The notes: generated by a model not told the origin, from the letters alone. Positions 12,879 through 25,525 are shown, numbered from the stretch's first letter. The stretch: 64,000 nt of DNA from Pseudisothecium myosuroides (GCA_951799445.1 OX637287.1:15810224-15874223), one strand, 5' to 3'. Translations and numbers: made by a program.

Positions 12879-13141
12879 GACGTTAAACCCGTTGTATAAA
12901 GTGGGACCAATAGGTATATTTGTGTTCTCGGGGGTAAAAGTGGAAAAAAGCCCCCTATTTTGAGCCATGTCTATGGTATCTTCTAGACCCCTTCAAGCTA
13001 ATTAGGTATCTCTGATTGCAAATATGAATTCAAAACTTACAAATTTTACTATGTGAAGCAAATAAAAAACTCCTGCGTTTTCTCCCAAGGTAAATCCACC
13101 CTGCTGGTCCAACTTCGTGGGACAGGGTTTAACGTCCCCCA
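12879..13141 (-). mobile_element. Short inverted-repeat element (MITE-like), copy 2
   Basis: GGACGTTAAACCC at 12878-12890 faces GGGTTTAACGTCC at 13125-13137. The interior matches 8690-8860 on the other strand: 'CTAATTAGGTATCTCTGATT', then 'TGCAAATATGAATTC', then 'CCCCCTATTTTGAGCCA'. A TTAA lies within each end, but the inverted pairing continues beyond it, so I do not count it as a TTAA-flanked element. The frame at 13002-13217 minus lies mostly inside. Confidence 0.5.
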
Positions 13142-13189
13142 AACAAAAAATCAAAATCAAATTTATATAATGTGAAATCACAATAATTG

Positions 13190-14900
13190 TTTTAAGAAGT
13201 TCTGGACCACCGTGCACAAGTATATCCTAACGAACTGACTGACAGCCCGATTGCCATTTTCCGAAGGAAAGCATATCCGGGTTTTTTATTTGAGGCAAGC
13301 ATATCCAGGGATTGTGCGAACGTCGATGTTGCAGTGGGTAGGGCGAAAGCGGGAGATTGTGTGAAGTTCTGCAATTGGAAGTATGAAGGGATCCTGTCAA
13401 CGCGATGTCCTTTTATGCTTCGCGATTGGGAAAGGATATGATGAAGAAAGTTTCCTCGCAGCATATCCCTGCTGTAGTGAGATGCCGAGTAGTTATTATT
13501 CTCTACTGTAGCTAGCTCTGTATATCCAGGTGTTTATCCGCAAATGTTCTATTAAGGGTGGATTGCACACACTGAACACCAAAGTATTCGAGTCTTTCCA
13601 CAGCCACTACTCAAAGGATTGCACTCTAATTAATGGAACGCAGAGAAACGAAACATCGCACATTCACAGCATTCACTTGCGAATTCTGCATGATTGCGGG
13701 CACGATTGTGGATGCCATGAGGTCGATGGGACGGCAACTTATATGGGCTGCTGAACTAGTACTATATGGACTTATCTTGGATACTAACCTTGCTCGTGAA
13801 ATTATACTGACCACAATCAAATTCATTTGCAAAGGCCAACTCCCTGCTTACGTGAACCAGATAATGCTTGCGAGCAGAAAGGTTCAAAAACATTATCACA
13901 AATAATGCCGAGTCATTCTACTCAAATGAGAATGTCTAGATCGATCATTTTAGGTTAATCCAAGGGCTTCGACTGAAAAGAAGAATTATGGGTCATGCCC
14001 TGTTCCCGCTAGCCAATTGGTTTGATTCAGAATGCCAAGTCTGCTGTTCTTCGCAAACTTGTCACTGTCAATCATAATTGAGCTTGCATCCATGCGATTT
14101 GCAAATCTTCAACACAGAACAGCAGCTGTTGTGTGCCGATTAACTTATTTTTGCCATATCTGAAGAGCAGAATGCCTCAAGTCACTAACGGAGACCCTAA
14201 GCGCAAGCATAGTTTCAAATTACAATTGGGATCGAATTAGTAAGATGCGTACGTACCCGAATCGACTATCTGAGATCGCCAAGGATTCTCTGTAAGCTTA
14301 CTGGAGACAATGCAATCAAACTAAAATGTCTGTCGTGCTCTTGCACCAAATAATTGTCAGTTTGAAGGACATGCTGCACACATGGCCAGATAGCAACAAA
14401 CTGAGCACTGGGGACAAGAAGGTGCACGATGCTCATGGAGTACGTCAGTCCCCATCATGATAAATTATTTCAGAAGGCAAAATCTTCCACATTGACCCTA
14501 TTCTTATCCAAGGGGCAAGGTCACGACTCCAGAACTTCACGCAATGAGCTGCAAAGGCTTTTGTACTTCGGTTCCTATTTGATCATGTTCTGGCCTCAGA
14601 GACCATTCAACCACCTCAGGACTGTACTGCTGCAGATTGGAATCTGTGGAGCTTCTTTTTCGTACATTTGGTGCCAATCCAAACAAGTTCAATTGCCGGC
14701 AAGGAGAACCTGGGAATCTTTTGCAACGAAAGGAAGCGTTACAACAAGAGCATTTCGCTCTCACGACGCCCATGATATTGAGAGTGAAAGATTTTTAGAT
14801 TGAAACCCATCTGGGCTTCAACTGAGAATTGCTGAAACGGGTAAAACCAAAATTGCTACTGTAAGGCATGTGCACCGACACCCCAAATCGCCATGAAATG
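13190..14900. other. Less AT-rich, apparently single-copy spacer; no gene recognised
   Basis: Composition is more even than in the flanks and no internal repeat was noticed. Several frames of 68-124 codons overlap on both strands (13192-13464 minus, 13633-13905 plus, 14429-14803 plus), none with a motif I recognise, signal peptide or membrane segment. They may be remnants of a former gene or a retained ancestral sequence. I would not translate any of them with confidence. Confidence 0.3.
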
Positions 14901-17900
14901 AATGCTCCTGGTACATTTCAGGTGGTGACTCAGGTGCACATACCTCAAGTCAAAAGTAAGGTAGGAGGCTCTTAAATCGACCATCTAAGGGATAATGGAC
15001 CTCTGTAGGAAAATCAGTAGAGCGTAACATTTTCACATATTTTTGATAGAAAGAGAAAAGAGAAACAGTTTGTTGACAATTTAAATCGTAATTTTCGGAC
15101 TTAGAATGAATTAACTATTAATTTTCAAAGTGAAAGGTGTGTAGGTAGTTATTGGTGCTCATAGGCTAGACCAATCTTAATCAAAATTAGCCTTTGAATG
15201 GAGCACTTCAAACTTAGGAAGTTTCTATAATTTTGGCTTTTAGAGAATGATCCACATCATGTTTTCATTTCTTTTAGCCTTACATAAATGTATATTTTAC
15301 TCAAAGGGATTTAAGAACACAATTAAAAAATAGAATGCGCCTTGAAGGAATTGTGATTCATTTTTGAAACTCTCTGCACTATTCATGACAGTTCTATTAG
15401 GCAATTGTAATTGCCCACTTGCAATTCGAGCCTCTTACTTCAAATACAGATTTTGTTTCTATAGTAAGGGTGAGTGCTTCACAAATTTGAAGATGCCCAC
15501 TTATGCATCATGCCTAAGACCAAAGTATTTTGAAGAGGAAGAAACATTTTCCTTCACTATATTTCCACCTTCCAATCTTCCTACTCTACTTGATCTTCAA
15601 TCGCAAGCAAGTGAAAGACAAAAATTGGCTGCTTATTTTGTCCCCTATAGTTTTAGGTGGTTAAGTGGAAGAAATCTACAAAATTGTAAAAGATCAAATT
15701 AACAAGATTGAAGTGATTCATTGATCAACTAAAGCCTATTGGTTTGCTCAATACGGGACTTTAAACAATACGTCCTCTATATCTTACTTTGTTTATAACA
15801 TGCCTTGATGATATCAATAACTTCCTGTTCTATACACTTTCTTTTTCACTTTCATTTTTTTACAAAGAAATATGATAAAATGACTATTGAAAGAAAGTTT
15901 ACCAATGTGAATTGATAAAAGTTTGGAGACATATGTGATTAGTATAATATATGTGATTGTCCAATCCATATAAAATCTTCTTTTTTGAATAATATCTCTC
16001 TCTATGAAATTAAATTAAATTAGAAACTATAAATATTTTCCTTTAGATAGTTATAAAGTTTGCAAAATAACAAATATATACACTCTTTCATTGAGTGCTT
16101 TTTTATGGTGCCAAATGCGTAGCAATCTTATTGTACATTAAGTCCTTTTTTTGATATTTTCAAATTTATAAAAATTTTGAGTAGCAAAATTCTTTGGCTT
16201 CAATATCATCCACTCTAAAAGTCAAATTTGTATAACATGAGACTTTCAATACGCACAACATCCCTTTAGACGGAGAACATATTGACTATATGTTATACTA
16301 CCACTATTGCAAAGGTTCAAATTATACTCAATCCTTCTTTTGTTAATTTTTTTTCTTTTTTGTAATTTTTTATGATAGAAATACTCTTAAATTTGATATT
16401 ACCTACTCTCTAGATTGCAAATTGTACAATAGGCATGTGTTCATTGTATTGCTATAACTATGACAAAATAATCTATATTTAATCTCAATTTTTTAGCTAA
16501 TATTCTTATTTTCTAAAGAAAATTAAGGAAAATATATTGAAATTCAATAGTTTCAAAGTATATAAAAATCTGCAAGCAATGGGTATGAAAATCAAAGGTT
16601 GTTTATACTTGAGATCTCACATTCTAGCTATTTTTACCAGGAAAAAAATCCTTGGTGGATGACATTTTGTGTTGATTATAATACAATCTTATCTACATTT
16701 GGGAGAATTTTTATTCAAATTTGGATAAATAGTATGAATATAATGCAAAATACCCCCTATAAAGAATGCTTCCTTCTAATATTTTTTTATTTCTATAATT
16801 CTAATTTCATATTTTGAATTCAATATTTAGTACTTTGTCAGTTAGAATGGTGCAAAACTTTAAATGTAAACCCCTTCTTTGGTAACTTCCTAATTGTACC
16901 AAAAGCGCCTCTATTGGCCTTATTCTCACTAAGATCTAAAGTGCCACAAAAAAATTCAAAATAAGATCTTGTCCTAATGTTTATATTTTTATTAAAAATT
17001 AATTAATTTGATGTGTTTTAAATTTTAAAATTTCTTATCTATTAGATAAATAATAATCTAAGAGAATTCTAAAGTGTTAATCTAAATAATCAATGCATTG
17101 AATAAAGAATAATGTGCATGGTTTGGAAATCTGTTGCAAATATGAAAAGGTTCTTTAGTTGTAGACTCAAAAATAATGGAATAATACAGATTTTTATACT
17201 AATATCTCATTTGATATTTCTTTCTTTCATGTACATCAATTATTTTTTTCTTAAGAAAAATAAAAATAAAAATATAGGCTTACAAATTCATTGTCTATTG
17301 AAAAATGTTCAAAACCAGAATTTTATTTTTTTAATTTTAATCAAATTTATTTTTAATTATTAAAATATAGAAACAATTATAAATATCTTAGTTTTGTTCA
17401 GATTATGTGATTAAAACTAATATTAGATCCTAAAAACTTAAAAATTCTTTTGGATTTTTATGTTATTTTTGGAAATAATTTGAATGAGACAAAAGCCAAA
17501 GGTTTAATGATCTATAATCAATTTTTATGAAATTATGATAAAAAGTTATATAAGCAAGTATATTGGAGATCACTGTATTATTTCAAGATTGTATTTTTTA
17601 GATTGAATATTATAATATTTGATGGCATTCAAATTTAAATACCTAGTTTTTGATGGATTAAAGACTAGTTATATTGAAGATAACAAGAACAAAATTCTAT
17701 TTAATTAGAGAGATTGTAATATATATATATATATATATTTGAACAAATGGGAAACCCACTGCAAGATTGTAATATTTGATGGCAAGGCAATTGTACTCTA
17801 ATTTTGTTTAATAGCGGTCTAATGTTTTTTCAATCTTTTGTAAAATTGTCAAATTTAGAACTATAGTCATAAAAATCACAAGACTAAATGAAATAATATT

Positions 17901-18192
17901 TATATTAAAAAATGGATTATTAATTTATTATTCTGAAAGCAATCTTCAAAATTTCAAAATTATATTTAGTTTATTTGCTATTTCAAAAACCAATCATGTT
18001 TGAGAGTCAACCCCTAAAAAAATTAAGAGTAAAGAATTCAATTTTACAACACTCCAATAGATTCTCTAATATTAATTCTCTCATGGATACAATAATTATA
18101 AATATTATTTTGGATCAATTTTTTACAGATTTTATCAATCAAAAATAATAATCATCTAAATTTCCATAGACGGTAATTCTATAAGATTTTAT
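14900..18192. other. Very AT-rich spacer
   Basis: No gene recognised over about 3.3 kb. The frame 15364-15702 begins at TTG and has no recognisable domain. A perfect TA dinucleotide run lies at about 17710-17730. From 16300 to 17700 the sequence is almost entirely AT low complexity. Confidence 0.4.
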
Positions 18193-18553
18193 TTAACCTC
18201 TAAAGTCCCAAAGCCTTATTTCAATTAAAAATAAAAAAATAAATTTAAAACTGCCATATCTATTGCAAGTGCAAAAAATTCTAAATTTTTTTTTGCACAT
18301 CTAATTGTAGGATCTTGCACCAGGCTAGTACCATATATAAATGTGTAGAAGAAATTCCAAAAACTACAACCATATAGAGTGCAAGATATTTGCATTTAAA
18401 GTAATGAAAAAAAGTTTTTCCGCACTTGGCTTGACTATATTTTTTTTGCTTTGAATCATCTTAACTTAAAATTTTTGCACTACTAATTTTGAATTTCTAA
18501 TTTTTTTTTTTAAAAACATGTACTAAATTTTCACTCATTAAAAAGTTGTTAAA

Positions 18554-20225
18554 GGGTCATTGCAAGAAAGACCGTGCGTCTTGTGTAGCGTTTTGCACAA
18601 ACTTATTTTTTTCTTTGGAAGTACTTTATAGTTAGAATTTTTTTTTAAATGTAATTGTTTTTTAATGTATAGACCTTTAAGAAGAAGGTACCCTAGGAAG
18701 GAAAAACATAGAAATTTTTTCTAAGTAGTAGAACTTGAAAAGTGCAAAATCTCATGAAAATAGGACTAGTCACTATAATTTCACATTTTAATTTGTAAAA
18801 AAATAGGAAAAACAATTTTAACCCCTAAAGGACCGAGGCCTTTTTTTTGCCAAAAAACAGTGAAAACTGCCATTTCTATAGCAAACATTAAAAAAACTTG
18901 AAAAATGTTTTTTTTTCACATCTAACCGTAGGATCTTACACCTATCTAGTATGAGAATGTGTGGAAAAAATTTCAGAATTTTTGACTGCACAGATTGCAA
19001 GATATCTGCGTTTAAAGTGAAAAAAACAAGTTTTTCAGCACATTGTGGGACTAGATTTTTTGACTTTAAACATTTTAATTTAAAATTTTTGCACTACAAA
19101 GTTTTGAGCTTTAAATCTTTATAGAGGAGAATTGAGTTGAGAGTCTAGGAAAAAAAAAGAAATTGAAAAAAACTTAATTATCATTCTTAAGAAAATTGTT
19201 AAGTAGAAGTAAGTACGAGATAGAAGGAAAATCTAAAATATTAATATCTCTTAGATGGAATTAAAATTCACTAATCCCAATGGTGAGATTGTTCTAGCAA
19301 CTAAACTAAACCATGCAAAAAAAAAAAATTGAAAAATTTGAAAGATTGCATTCAGAAATGAATCCTACGAGTTATTTTTTTCAGGAAGATGCTCTAACTG
19401 CCCGAAAAACAAGAATGTCCACAACTTTCTCATAACATATCCAAATGAAATGAATCAAAGCTTTCCAAATAGACAAAAATATAATCTATGAGAAAAAAAA
19501 ATATTAAAAAAAAAAATTCAAATTTTTGTCCATTTTTTTTTTTGCTGCCCGGGCTGCCACCCGTCCCCTGTTTTGAGCTTATTTGGTCATAACTTTTTTT
19601 CCCGGGCACCGATTGTGAAAAAAATTATATTCCCACAAAGCTTATCAGTTTTTCTATCTCCAAAAAAAGTTTCAAAAAATCACAAGAAAATTTCAGCCCG
19701 TAGGTACCTGCCCGAAAACGCATTTGTCCCCCGAAGGGACAACGGTCCTTTAGGGGTTAAAATAAATAAAAATTGGCCATTTGGAAAGAGTCGATGGTGA
19801 TGAGATTTCACCGAAAGAATGATCTTAGAACCATCTTCAATATTCAAAAATTGTGCACAATGGGAGTGATGTTTACACTCATGTAGACATAAAATAATAT
19901 ATTTTCATATTAACTTTAGTAGATATATGCTTTTCTAATATGCAAATAGACGATGAAAATTTTAGCTCCAGATTCATTAAATTTGGGGACTCTAACGTAG
20001 TAAAAAATCCTAAACCACACCATGTGACAAATTAACAAAAATGCTTTTTAAATATAAAATGTTTTTTTTTAAAATTTAAAAACAGAATCGGATTACCATC
20101 AAGTTAAACATGTTCAATAGAAATTTTATGTTCTTTGGACTTGTGCTTCACATGTTATAGTAGATAACAAGAGAGCGTACCCTCAATGTGACAAGAAATA
20201 GGACCGGTCTTTCTTGCAATCACCC
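18554..20225. mobile_element. DNA transposon with 21-bp inverted ends, inserted in a TTAA-1 copy
   Basis: The left end (18554-18574) reads GGGTCATTGCAAGAAAGACC and on; the right end (20205-20225) is its inverse with one mismatch at the fifth base. TAAA flanks both sides (18550-18553 and 20226-20229), suggesting a 3-4 bp duplication, compatible with a PIF/Harbinger-like element but not proof. Without the second TTAA-1 copy nested in it, the element is about 0.73 kb and non-coding. A second, more diverged copy lies at about 22232-22860, sharing 'GATGGTGATNAGATTTCACC' and the 'TTTTCTAATATG' region. Confidence 0.65.
18822..19756 (+). mobile_element. TTAA-1 element nested inside the previous element
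   Basis: A 935-bp element between TTAA 18818-18821 and TTAA 19757-19760. The ends CCCCTAAAGGACCGAGGC and (inverted) CCCCTAAAGGACCGTTGTC share a perfect 14-bp repeat, the cleanest terminal pair in the window. The interior shares 'GTTAAGTAGAAGTAAGTA', 'TAATCCCAATGGTGAGATTG' and 'CTGCCCG' with the other copies. The frames at 18818-19000 minus and 19573-19800 plus are internal and probably not genes. Confidence 0.8.
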
Positions 20226-20757
20226 TAAATAGAAGTAGTTTCAAGATCAAAGGAAAATCTAAATTGTTAATAGTTCTAAGATGGAATTGGAACACATTAA
20301 TCTCAATGGTGAGATTATTTTAGCAATAGATCTTAACCTCATGAAACGTTGTTCTTTGAAAAATTGTGAAAATTGAATTCAAAATGAATCCTACAAGTTA
20401 TTTTTTCAAAAAGATGCTCAAATTGCCCAAAAAATAAGATAGTCCATAACTTTCACATAACATATCTAAATAGAATGAATCAAAGCTTCATGTGTAGATA
20501 AATTACAATTTATGAGAAACATAATTTAATTTAATTTTTTTCTAAGGTGGGATTTTTGTCCATTGCACCTATAAAAAGAGCTTCTAGTGTCGTAATTTTT
20601 TTATCCCGGGAACTGATTGAAATAAAAATTATATTTGTTAATATATTTTTCTACCTTCACTAAAAGTTTAAAAAAATCAAAATGAATATTGAGACCGTAG
20701 GAACCTATCTAAAATCCATTTTGTCCCCAGAGGGGACAATGGGACTTTAGGGGTTAA

Positions 20758-22231
20758 CTCCAATTTTTGAATAGCAATACCATTTAATGTTTTGGCACTT
20801 ATAGATTAGCATTTGATTAGTATTATTATTGCATATAATTTTTAGAAATGATTGAAGAGCTTACTAAAGTAGACCTTTTTTTTATTAAACCACCTTAATT
20901 TAATGAATCTTCCAACATTTTCATTTGTAAATAATTTTCTTGTATGAGTGATCAAAAGATATTTTATTTTTTATGACAATGTAGCATTAGTAAAAATTTG
21001 AAATCAAATCATATGTTATTGAAAATACATTATACCATAATTATAGTTAGGTGCTAGTATGAGTGTATGATGTATTGTCAAATTATTATGGACACTAATC
21101 TAATTCTTCTACAGTTGTATAATGATCCGAATTAAATTAAAAAAAAACTATGTATTTATGAGAAAATGAGGTGAATGGACAAATTTTTGCAATTCATAGA
21201 AGGTATATTTTCTTTAAGTACGTCTCTATTCTTGGAGTCTAAAGTGTTTTGGAAACCCATGAACATTGTTTTAGAATGTTATGTTGGTACTATACACATT
21301 GTTATTAATCAGGAACATTGGCATAAGTATTCAACTTGTTGTCAACTTGTCAAAAACAATTACAACATTCTTCACTAGTTGCATGAAGGTTCATTTTAAA
21401 CTTAATTGATTGTATTTGTGCGAGGGTGAGATGAAGTAGACAAAGCATTTTGCCTTATAGAAGTTTTTTTTTAGCCTATTTTTAGGGATCCACAAATTGG
21501 AAAACCCATGATCATTGTTTTAGAAAGCTATGTTGGTGTTTGATACATTTTTATCAAGTAAAGCCATTAACATAAGTATCTTACACATTGGATATACTAC
21601 ACATATTGATATATTTGTCTTATTCTTGCAAATCAACGACATGAATATCAATATCTAATACATTATCAAATGCTTTAAAACATTACTATAAGATACAATT
21701 CTATCCATCCAAAATATAAGCAAAAGGATTTAATTCTTCGTAATTGTTAGGATATTGGTATCTAATACATTTTTAACGGTTTTTAAGGCTAACAAAAATG
21801 GTTGAAATGTTTTAATATCATTATATCATGATATAAACAACTACATTGCAGTTATATGTCAACTATAAAAGTCTATTTAAGATGATAATATTAAATATTT
21901 CAATTTTGGAAGAAAAAATGGATATTCTCTTATAAAAGTGATTTCAAAGGAAATATAGAACACACTATTCCTACACAAAATTGCCACATGCCTCTTTGTA
22001 CTTTTAGTGTCAAGGATACCATTCAATACAATTTAAGATGTTGATATCCAATGTATTTTATTTTCTCCATAAAATCTAAAAAATATTCATATCTAATACA
22101 ATTAATAATATTAGAGGCTTTTGTACTTAAATATTCTATATTTTGTAAGGGATTTATATTCAATATATTCTAAACAATAAGAACATTGTAATCCAATAAT
22201 AATTTGATTACTAATAGAGACATCCATATGT
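20758..22231. other. AT-rich spacer with a loosely repeated motif
   Basis: No gene seen. A motif like 'GATATTNNTATCTAATACAT' recurs near 21650, 21755, 22050 (as TTGATATCCAATGTATT) and 22090, suggesting an old tandem or dispersed repeat. The short frame at 21175-21378 is unrecognised. Confidence 0.35.
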
Positions 22232-22860
22232 AGGTGGTTGAAAAAAAGATCGGGCTTTTTTTTTTAGCATTTTGCCCAAACCTAGATTTCACACCTTGAG
22301 TACTAGGAGTACTTTTAGTACTTTGTAACGTTCAGAACAATCTCAACTGTTGATTGGAAAAATCGACAGCTAAAAGTACTATTGCTAATACTATGGACTA
22401 CTTGCAAGTATTGGAACAATACTATGAGCAAAAAAGACAGTTTACCACAAAAAATAGATATAACGATATATAAATTAATAATAAATAAAAAACCATAAAC
22501 AAAAAAGAACTAAAAACTAACAATTTGTGAGGACTTGATGGTGATTAGATTTCACCAAAAACTTGAAGTTGAAATTATCTTCAATGTTCAAAAGTACAAG
22601 CACAAGGAATTCCTATTTGCTCAAACGTGGACGACGTAAAATAATGTATTTTTAGGCACATGCCTCTTGATGAAAACATGCCTTTCTAATATGGAAATAG
22701 ACCACAAATTTTTTTATACTAATCATTGATTTTGGGTACTTTTCAATACTAAAACCTCCTCAACCTTAAAGTGGGACAAATTAGCAAAAGTGACATTGAA
22801 ATATAAAATAATTTTTATTTAAAAAAAGAAGAAGGGATATAATTACAATCAAGTTACCAT
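22232..22860. mobile_element. Diverged second copy of the 18554 element, right end missing
   Basis: The start aligns with the 18554 element (TAGGTGGTTGAAAAAAAGAT against AGGGTCATTGCAAGAAAGAC, then 'TAGCATTTTGCCCAAAC' against 'TAGCGTTTTGCACAAAC'). The middle aligns at 22530-22700 ('GATTTCACC', 'ATCTTCAAT', 'CTAATATGGAAATAGAC'). It stops near 'TACAATCAAGTTACCATC', where a TTAA-1 fragment takes over, so the right inverted end is missing. Confidence 0.5.
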
Positions 22861-23455
22861 CTCCAATCCTACCAATCCTAGGTTTTGAATCCTTTTAACT
22901 TGAAATTTTTGCACTACATAGATTTGAGGTTTAAATATTCATGGTGGAGAATTGAATTGAGAATTTAGGAAAAAAATTAAGAAAAAAATCAAATTGATTT
23001 TCATCCATTAAAAAATTATTAAGTAGAAGCCTAAATATGATAGAAGGAAAAATTATATCATTGATAGTTCTAAAATGAAACTGAAACATGTCAATTTTAA
23101 TGGTAAGATTACCGCAACAAATAATCTATATCCAATGGAATTTTTTTGTTTTGAAAATAAAAAAAAATTGAGCTAAAAAATGAATCCTATCTTGGAGGGT
23201 GCACTATGTAGGTAAATTTTGGAAATTTTCACAGGGCTATATTTACCTAAATTTCTAGATTCAGATAATTGCATATACACTATACTTCATTAAGATAAAA
23301 TTTGCACTATTTTTGGGTACCCTATGTTCATTATAAATACAACATTTTGAATTCTGGATTCAAACACTCGATTCGATCATTGAGGACTTTGAACTTTGAA
23401 CTTTGAACAAGCTGAAAGTACAAACCGTTTTCAATTTGGTTTTGGATTCAAAAGT

Positions 23456-23559
23456 AAAGTGCTATTGTGAAAGCCAAAATTTTGAATTTGGAACTATTTT
23501 GAAATGCAAAGTCCTATTGTGAAAGCCAGAAGTTAGAATTTGGAACGGTGTTCAAAAGC
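23456..23559. repeat. 52-bp tandem repeat, two units
   Basis: Units start at 23456 and 23508, each reading 'AAAGTSCTATTGTGAAAGCC' and then a GAATTTGGAAC block. Confidence 0.65.
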
Positions 23560-23806
23560 AACGTGCAAATGACTAAGCCAAAGTGGATTCCATAGTGGAT
23601 TCATACATGCAGTACTTTCAATCACAATGTAAAATGAGTTTCAAGCACAAACTAATGCAATTTCCAAGCACAAACTTCAATCATAGAACTCAGCCTATAC
23701 CATAGAGTACTTTGAATCACAAAGTCCTCCCAAATCACAATTGAACACAAACAATTACCAAGTTCAAAACAATGGAAAAAGTGATAGATAGGCAGTTACT
23801 GCCTCT

Positions 23807-23839
23807 TTTGAGTGCATAGTGAAAAACTATGCACTCAAA
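23807..23839. repeat. Perfect 14-bp stem hairpin
   Basis: TTTGAGTGCATAGT (23807-23820), a GAAAA loop, then ACTATGCACTCAAA (23826-23839). The function is unknown; it lies within the 2.3 kb insertion. Confidence 0.8.
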
Positions 23840-23959
23840 CTAAAATCCCAACTCCAATTTTGTTTTGTTTTTTAAATCCCAACTGCGCTTTTTATTTATT
23901 TATTTAAATCCAAGTCCGGTTACCTTCCCAACTCCAGTTATCCCCCCCAACCTAGTTAA

Positions 23960-24533
23960 CCCTTTAAGGACCGGTCGACCACTTTTTGGTCGATTTCACG
24001 ACTTTTTGTCTCCTACTATTCATAGAACATCTGATTTCAAAAAACTCAGAGAAGAACGCAATTAGAGTGTCTTCATACACCCCTAGCATAGCCAATTTCA
24101 AGAGAATGCGTGAAAAATTGAGTGAGTTGTGCTTGTTTAAACTTGAAGTGGCCTAACCTTTTATATCGGAGTTTTCAAAGAAAAATGCATATTTCATGTA
24201 AAAGACAACTATATATATGTGCGAAGGAATTAGCCAAAAGGTTTTTGGTCGATTTTCAACCATATACTCAAATTTATGTCCAATTGTAGCAAACCCTAAT
24301 TAGAACTAGTGCCAAAGGGTGTTTATGACACATCAATCTTCAAAGAGTAATTACAAGGATGTGAACCATTGGATCACTTTCATTTTTTGTTTGCTTCAAG
24401 GATTTAACCCATAGAACCAATTTATACAATCTGATCTAAAATTACATCTTTGAAGAGAGCATGAAACAACACTTTTTCATAAATGTATGCAAAAACTACG
24501 CCCGCCCCCAAATTAACCACGGTCCTTAAAGGG
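23960..24533. mobile_element. TTAA-2 element (second piggyBac-like family)
   Basis: A 574-bp element between TTAA 23956-23959 and TTAA 24534-24537. Both ends read CCCTTTAAGGACCG inward, a perfect 14-bp inverted repeat. CCCTTT ends with TTAA targets are typical of piggyBac-type elements. The interior has no similarity that I can see to TTAA-1 and no transposase. The insertion site lies next to a small tandem repeat with GTTAAC in each unit (24532-24590). Confidence 0.75.
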
Positions 24534-24592
24534 TTAACAACCCATCAACCCCAGTTAACAACCCATCAATCTCAGTTAACAACCCATCCCTT
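24532..24592. repeat. 20-bp minisatellite, three units
   Basis: 'GTTAACAACCCATCAA' recurs three times at about 20-bp spacing. Each unit supplies a TTAA, the target of the neighbouring TTAA-2 element, whose right flank is the first unit. Confidence 0.7.
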
Positions 24593-25508
24593 AAGTAATT
24601 TTCAAATGCACCCCACCCCACCAAACAATATGGGTTTATCAACTCAACGCACATCGACGGTGGAGGATTTTTGGCGCACGATCGACGGTCCAGGGGCAGC
24701 AGAGCCTCATCAATGGCAGGAGGACCCTTTTCTTATTTCCCGAAAGGCATCAGCGTCTCATCGATCCTGGAGGGGGGGCAAAAAATACCTTGTACACCTC
24801 TTTTCAGTAGATAGTAGCGTCCACATGCATTCTGCAAATCAACGTCATTCTGAACTCTAAATTTGAAACACTCTTTGCAGTCGTTACCACCAACCCTCAC
24901 CTTGAACTTCAATCCTAAAGCATGCGCAAACCCTTTCCAAAACAAACCCGTAATTCTAATCCGCATAACCATAATAGTTGGAACTTACAACCCATAATTC
25001 TTTGTTCATCAAAAGCAAATGAGGAGTTTGAAACCCTCAATTTTTTGCTCAGATTGAAACCAACAAGCATAGGTGCCGGCATCCAAGGTGTGTGTTGTCA
25101 TCCACTCCTTCCACTTTTGTTGTTCACATTCCAACGTCTATATTGCGGTCAGTACACCAATCCACCATTTACACTAATTATTCACATACAACCGAGCATA
25201 CAATAAACAGTAACTGGTTCCAATCTCAAATACCACATGCCTTGTTAATATAGTAAATACCACATGTAGCACACTCCAGAATTATTCCTAAAAAATTCAG
25301 ATTTTATTTATTTATTTTTGGCAAGGCTAGTTTAGAGTTAAACCAATCTAAAATTGGGTATTTTTTCCTATTCTTCATTACTCAAAAGGCCTCCAAACCC
25401 ATTACGATGACGCTAATTTACTTCTAAGCCATTTCTAAAATTTAGGAGTAAGGTAATGATAATAATCCTTTATTTGAATGCATGTCTCTAGCAAAAAAAA
25501 TGGGAGTG

Positions 25509-25525
25509 CCCCCCCCCCCCCCCCC
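25509..25525. repeat. Run of 17 C at the insertion boundary
   Basis: An uninterrupted C17 tract immediately before the second copy of the 9-bp duplication. It may be a slipped or mis-sequenced element end. Confidence 0.8.

Larger units (their letters stand above)
18197..20753 (+). mobile_element. TTAA-1 element split by a nested insertion
   Basis: The left part (18197-18553, after TTAA 18193-18196) begins CCTCTAAAGTCCCAAAGCC and carries the usual 'GTAGGATCTTGCACCAG' block. It stops inside the 'GTTGTTAAGTAGAAGTAG' block common to the family. The right part (20226-20753, then TTAA 20754-20757) resumes with 'TAGAAGTAG' and ends ACTTTAGGGG. The two parts sum to 885 bases, a full-length element. 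The DNA between them is the inserted element described next. Confidence 0.75.
23191..25525. mobile_element. 2.3 kb insertion with 9-bp target duplication (Mutator-like?)
   Basis: GAATCCTAT at 23182-23190 is repeated at 25526-25534, and intact TTAA-1 copies have this block once, so the 2335 bp between is an insertion with a 9-bp duplication, the size made by Mutator-like elements. Terminal inverted repeats are weak: GGAGGGTGCACT at the left against a run of 17 C preceded by GGGAGTG at the right. It contains a 52-bp tandem repeat (23456-23559), a perfect hairpin (23807-23839), the TTAA element at 23960 and the frames 24483-24860 and 24922-25206, none recognised. It could be a carrier of captured host sequence; I see no transposase. 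Confidence 0.6.
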
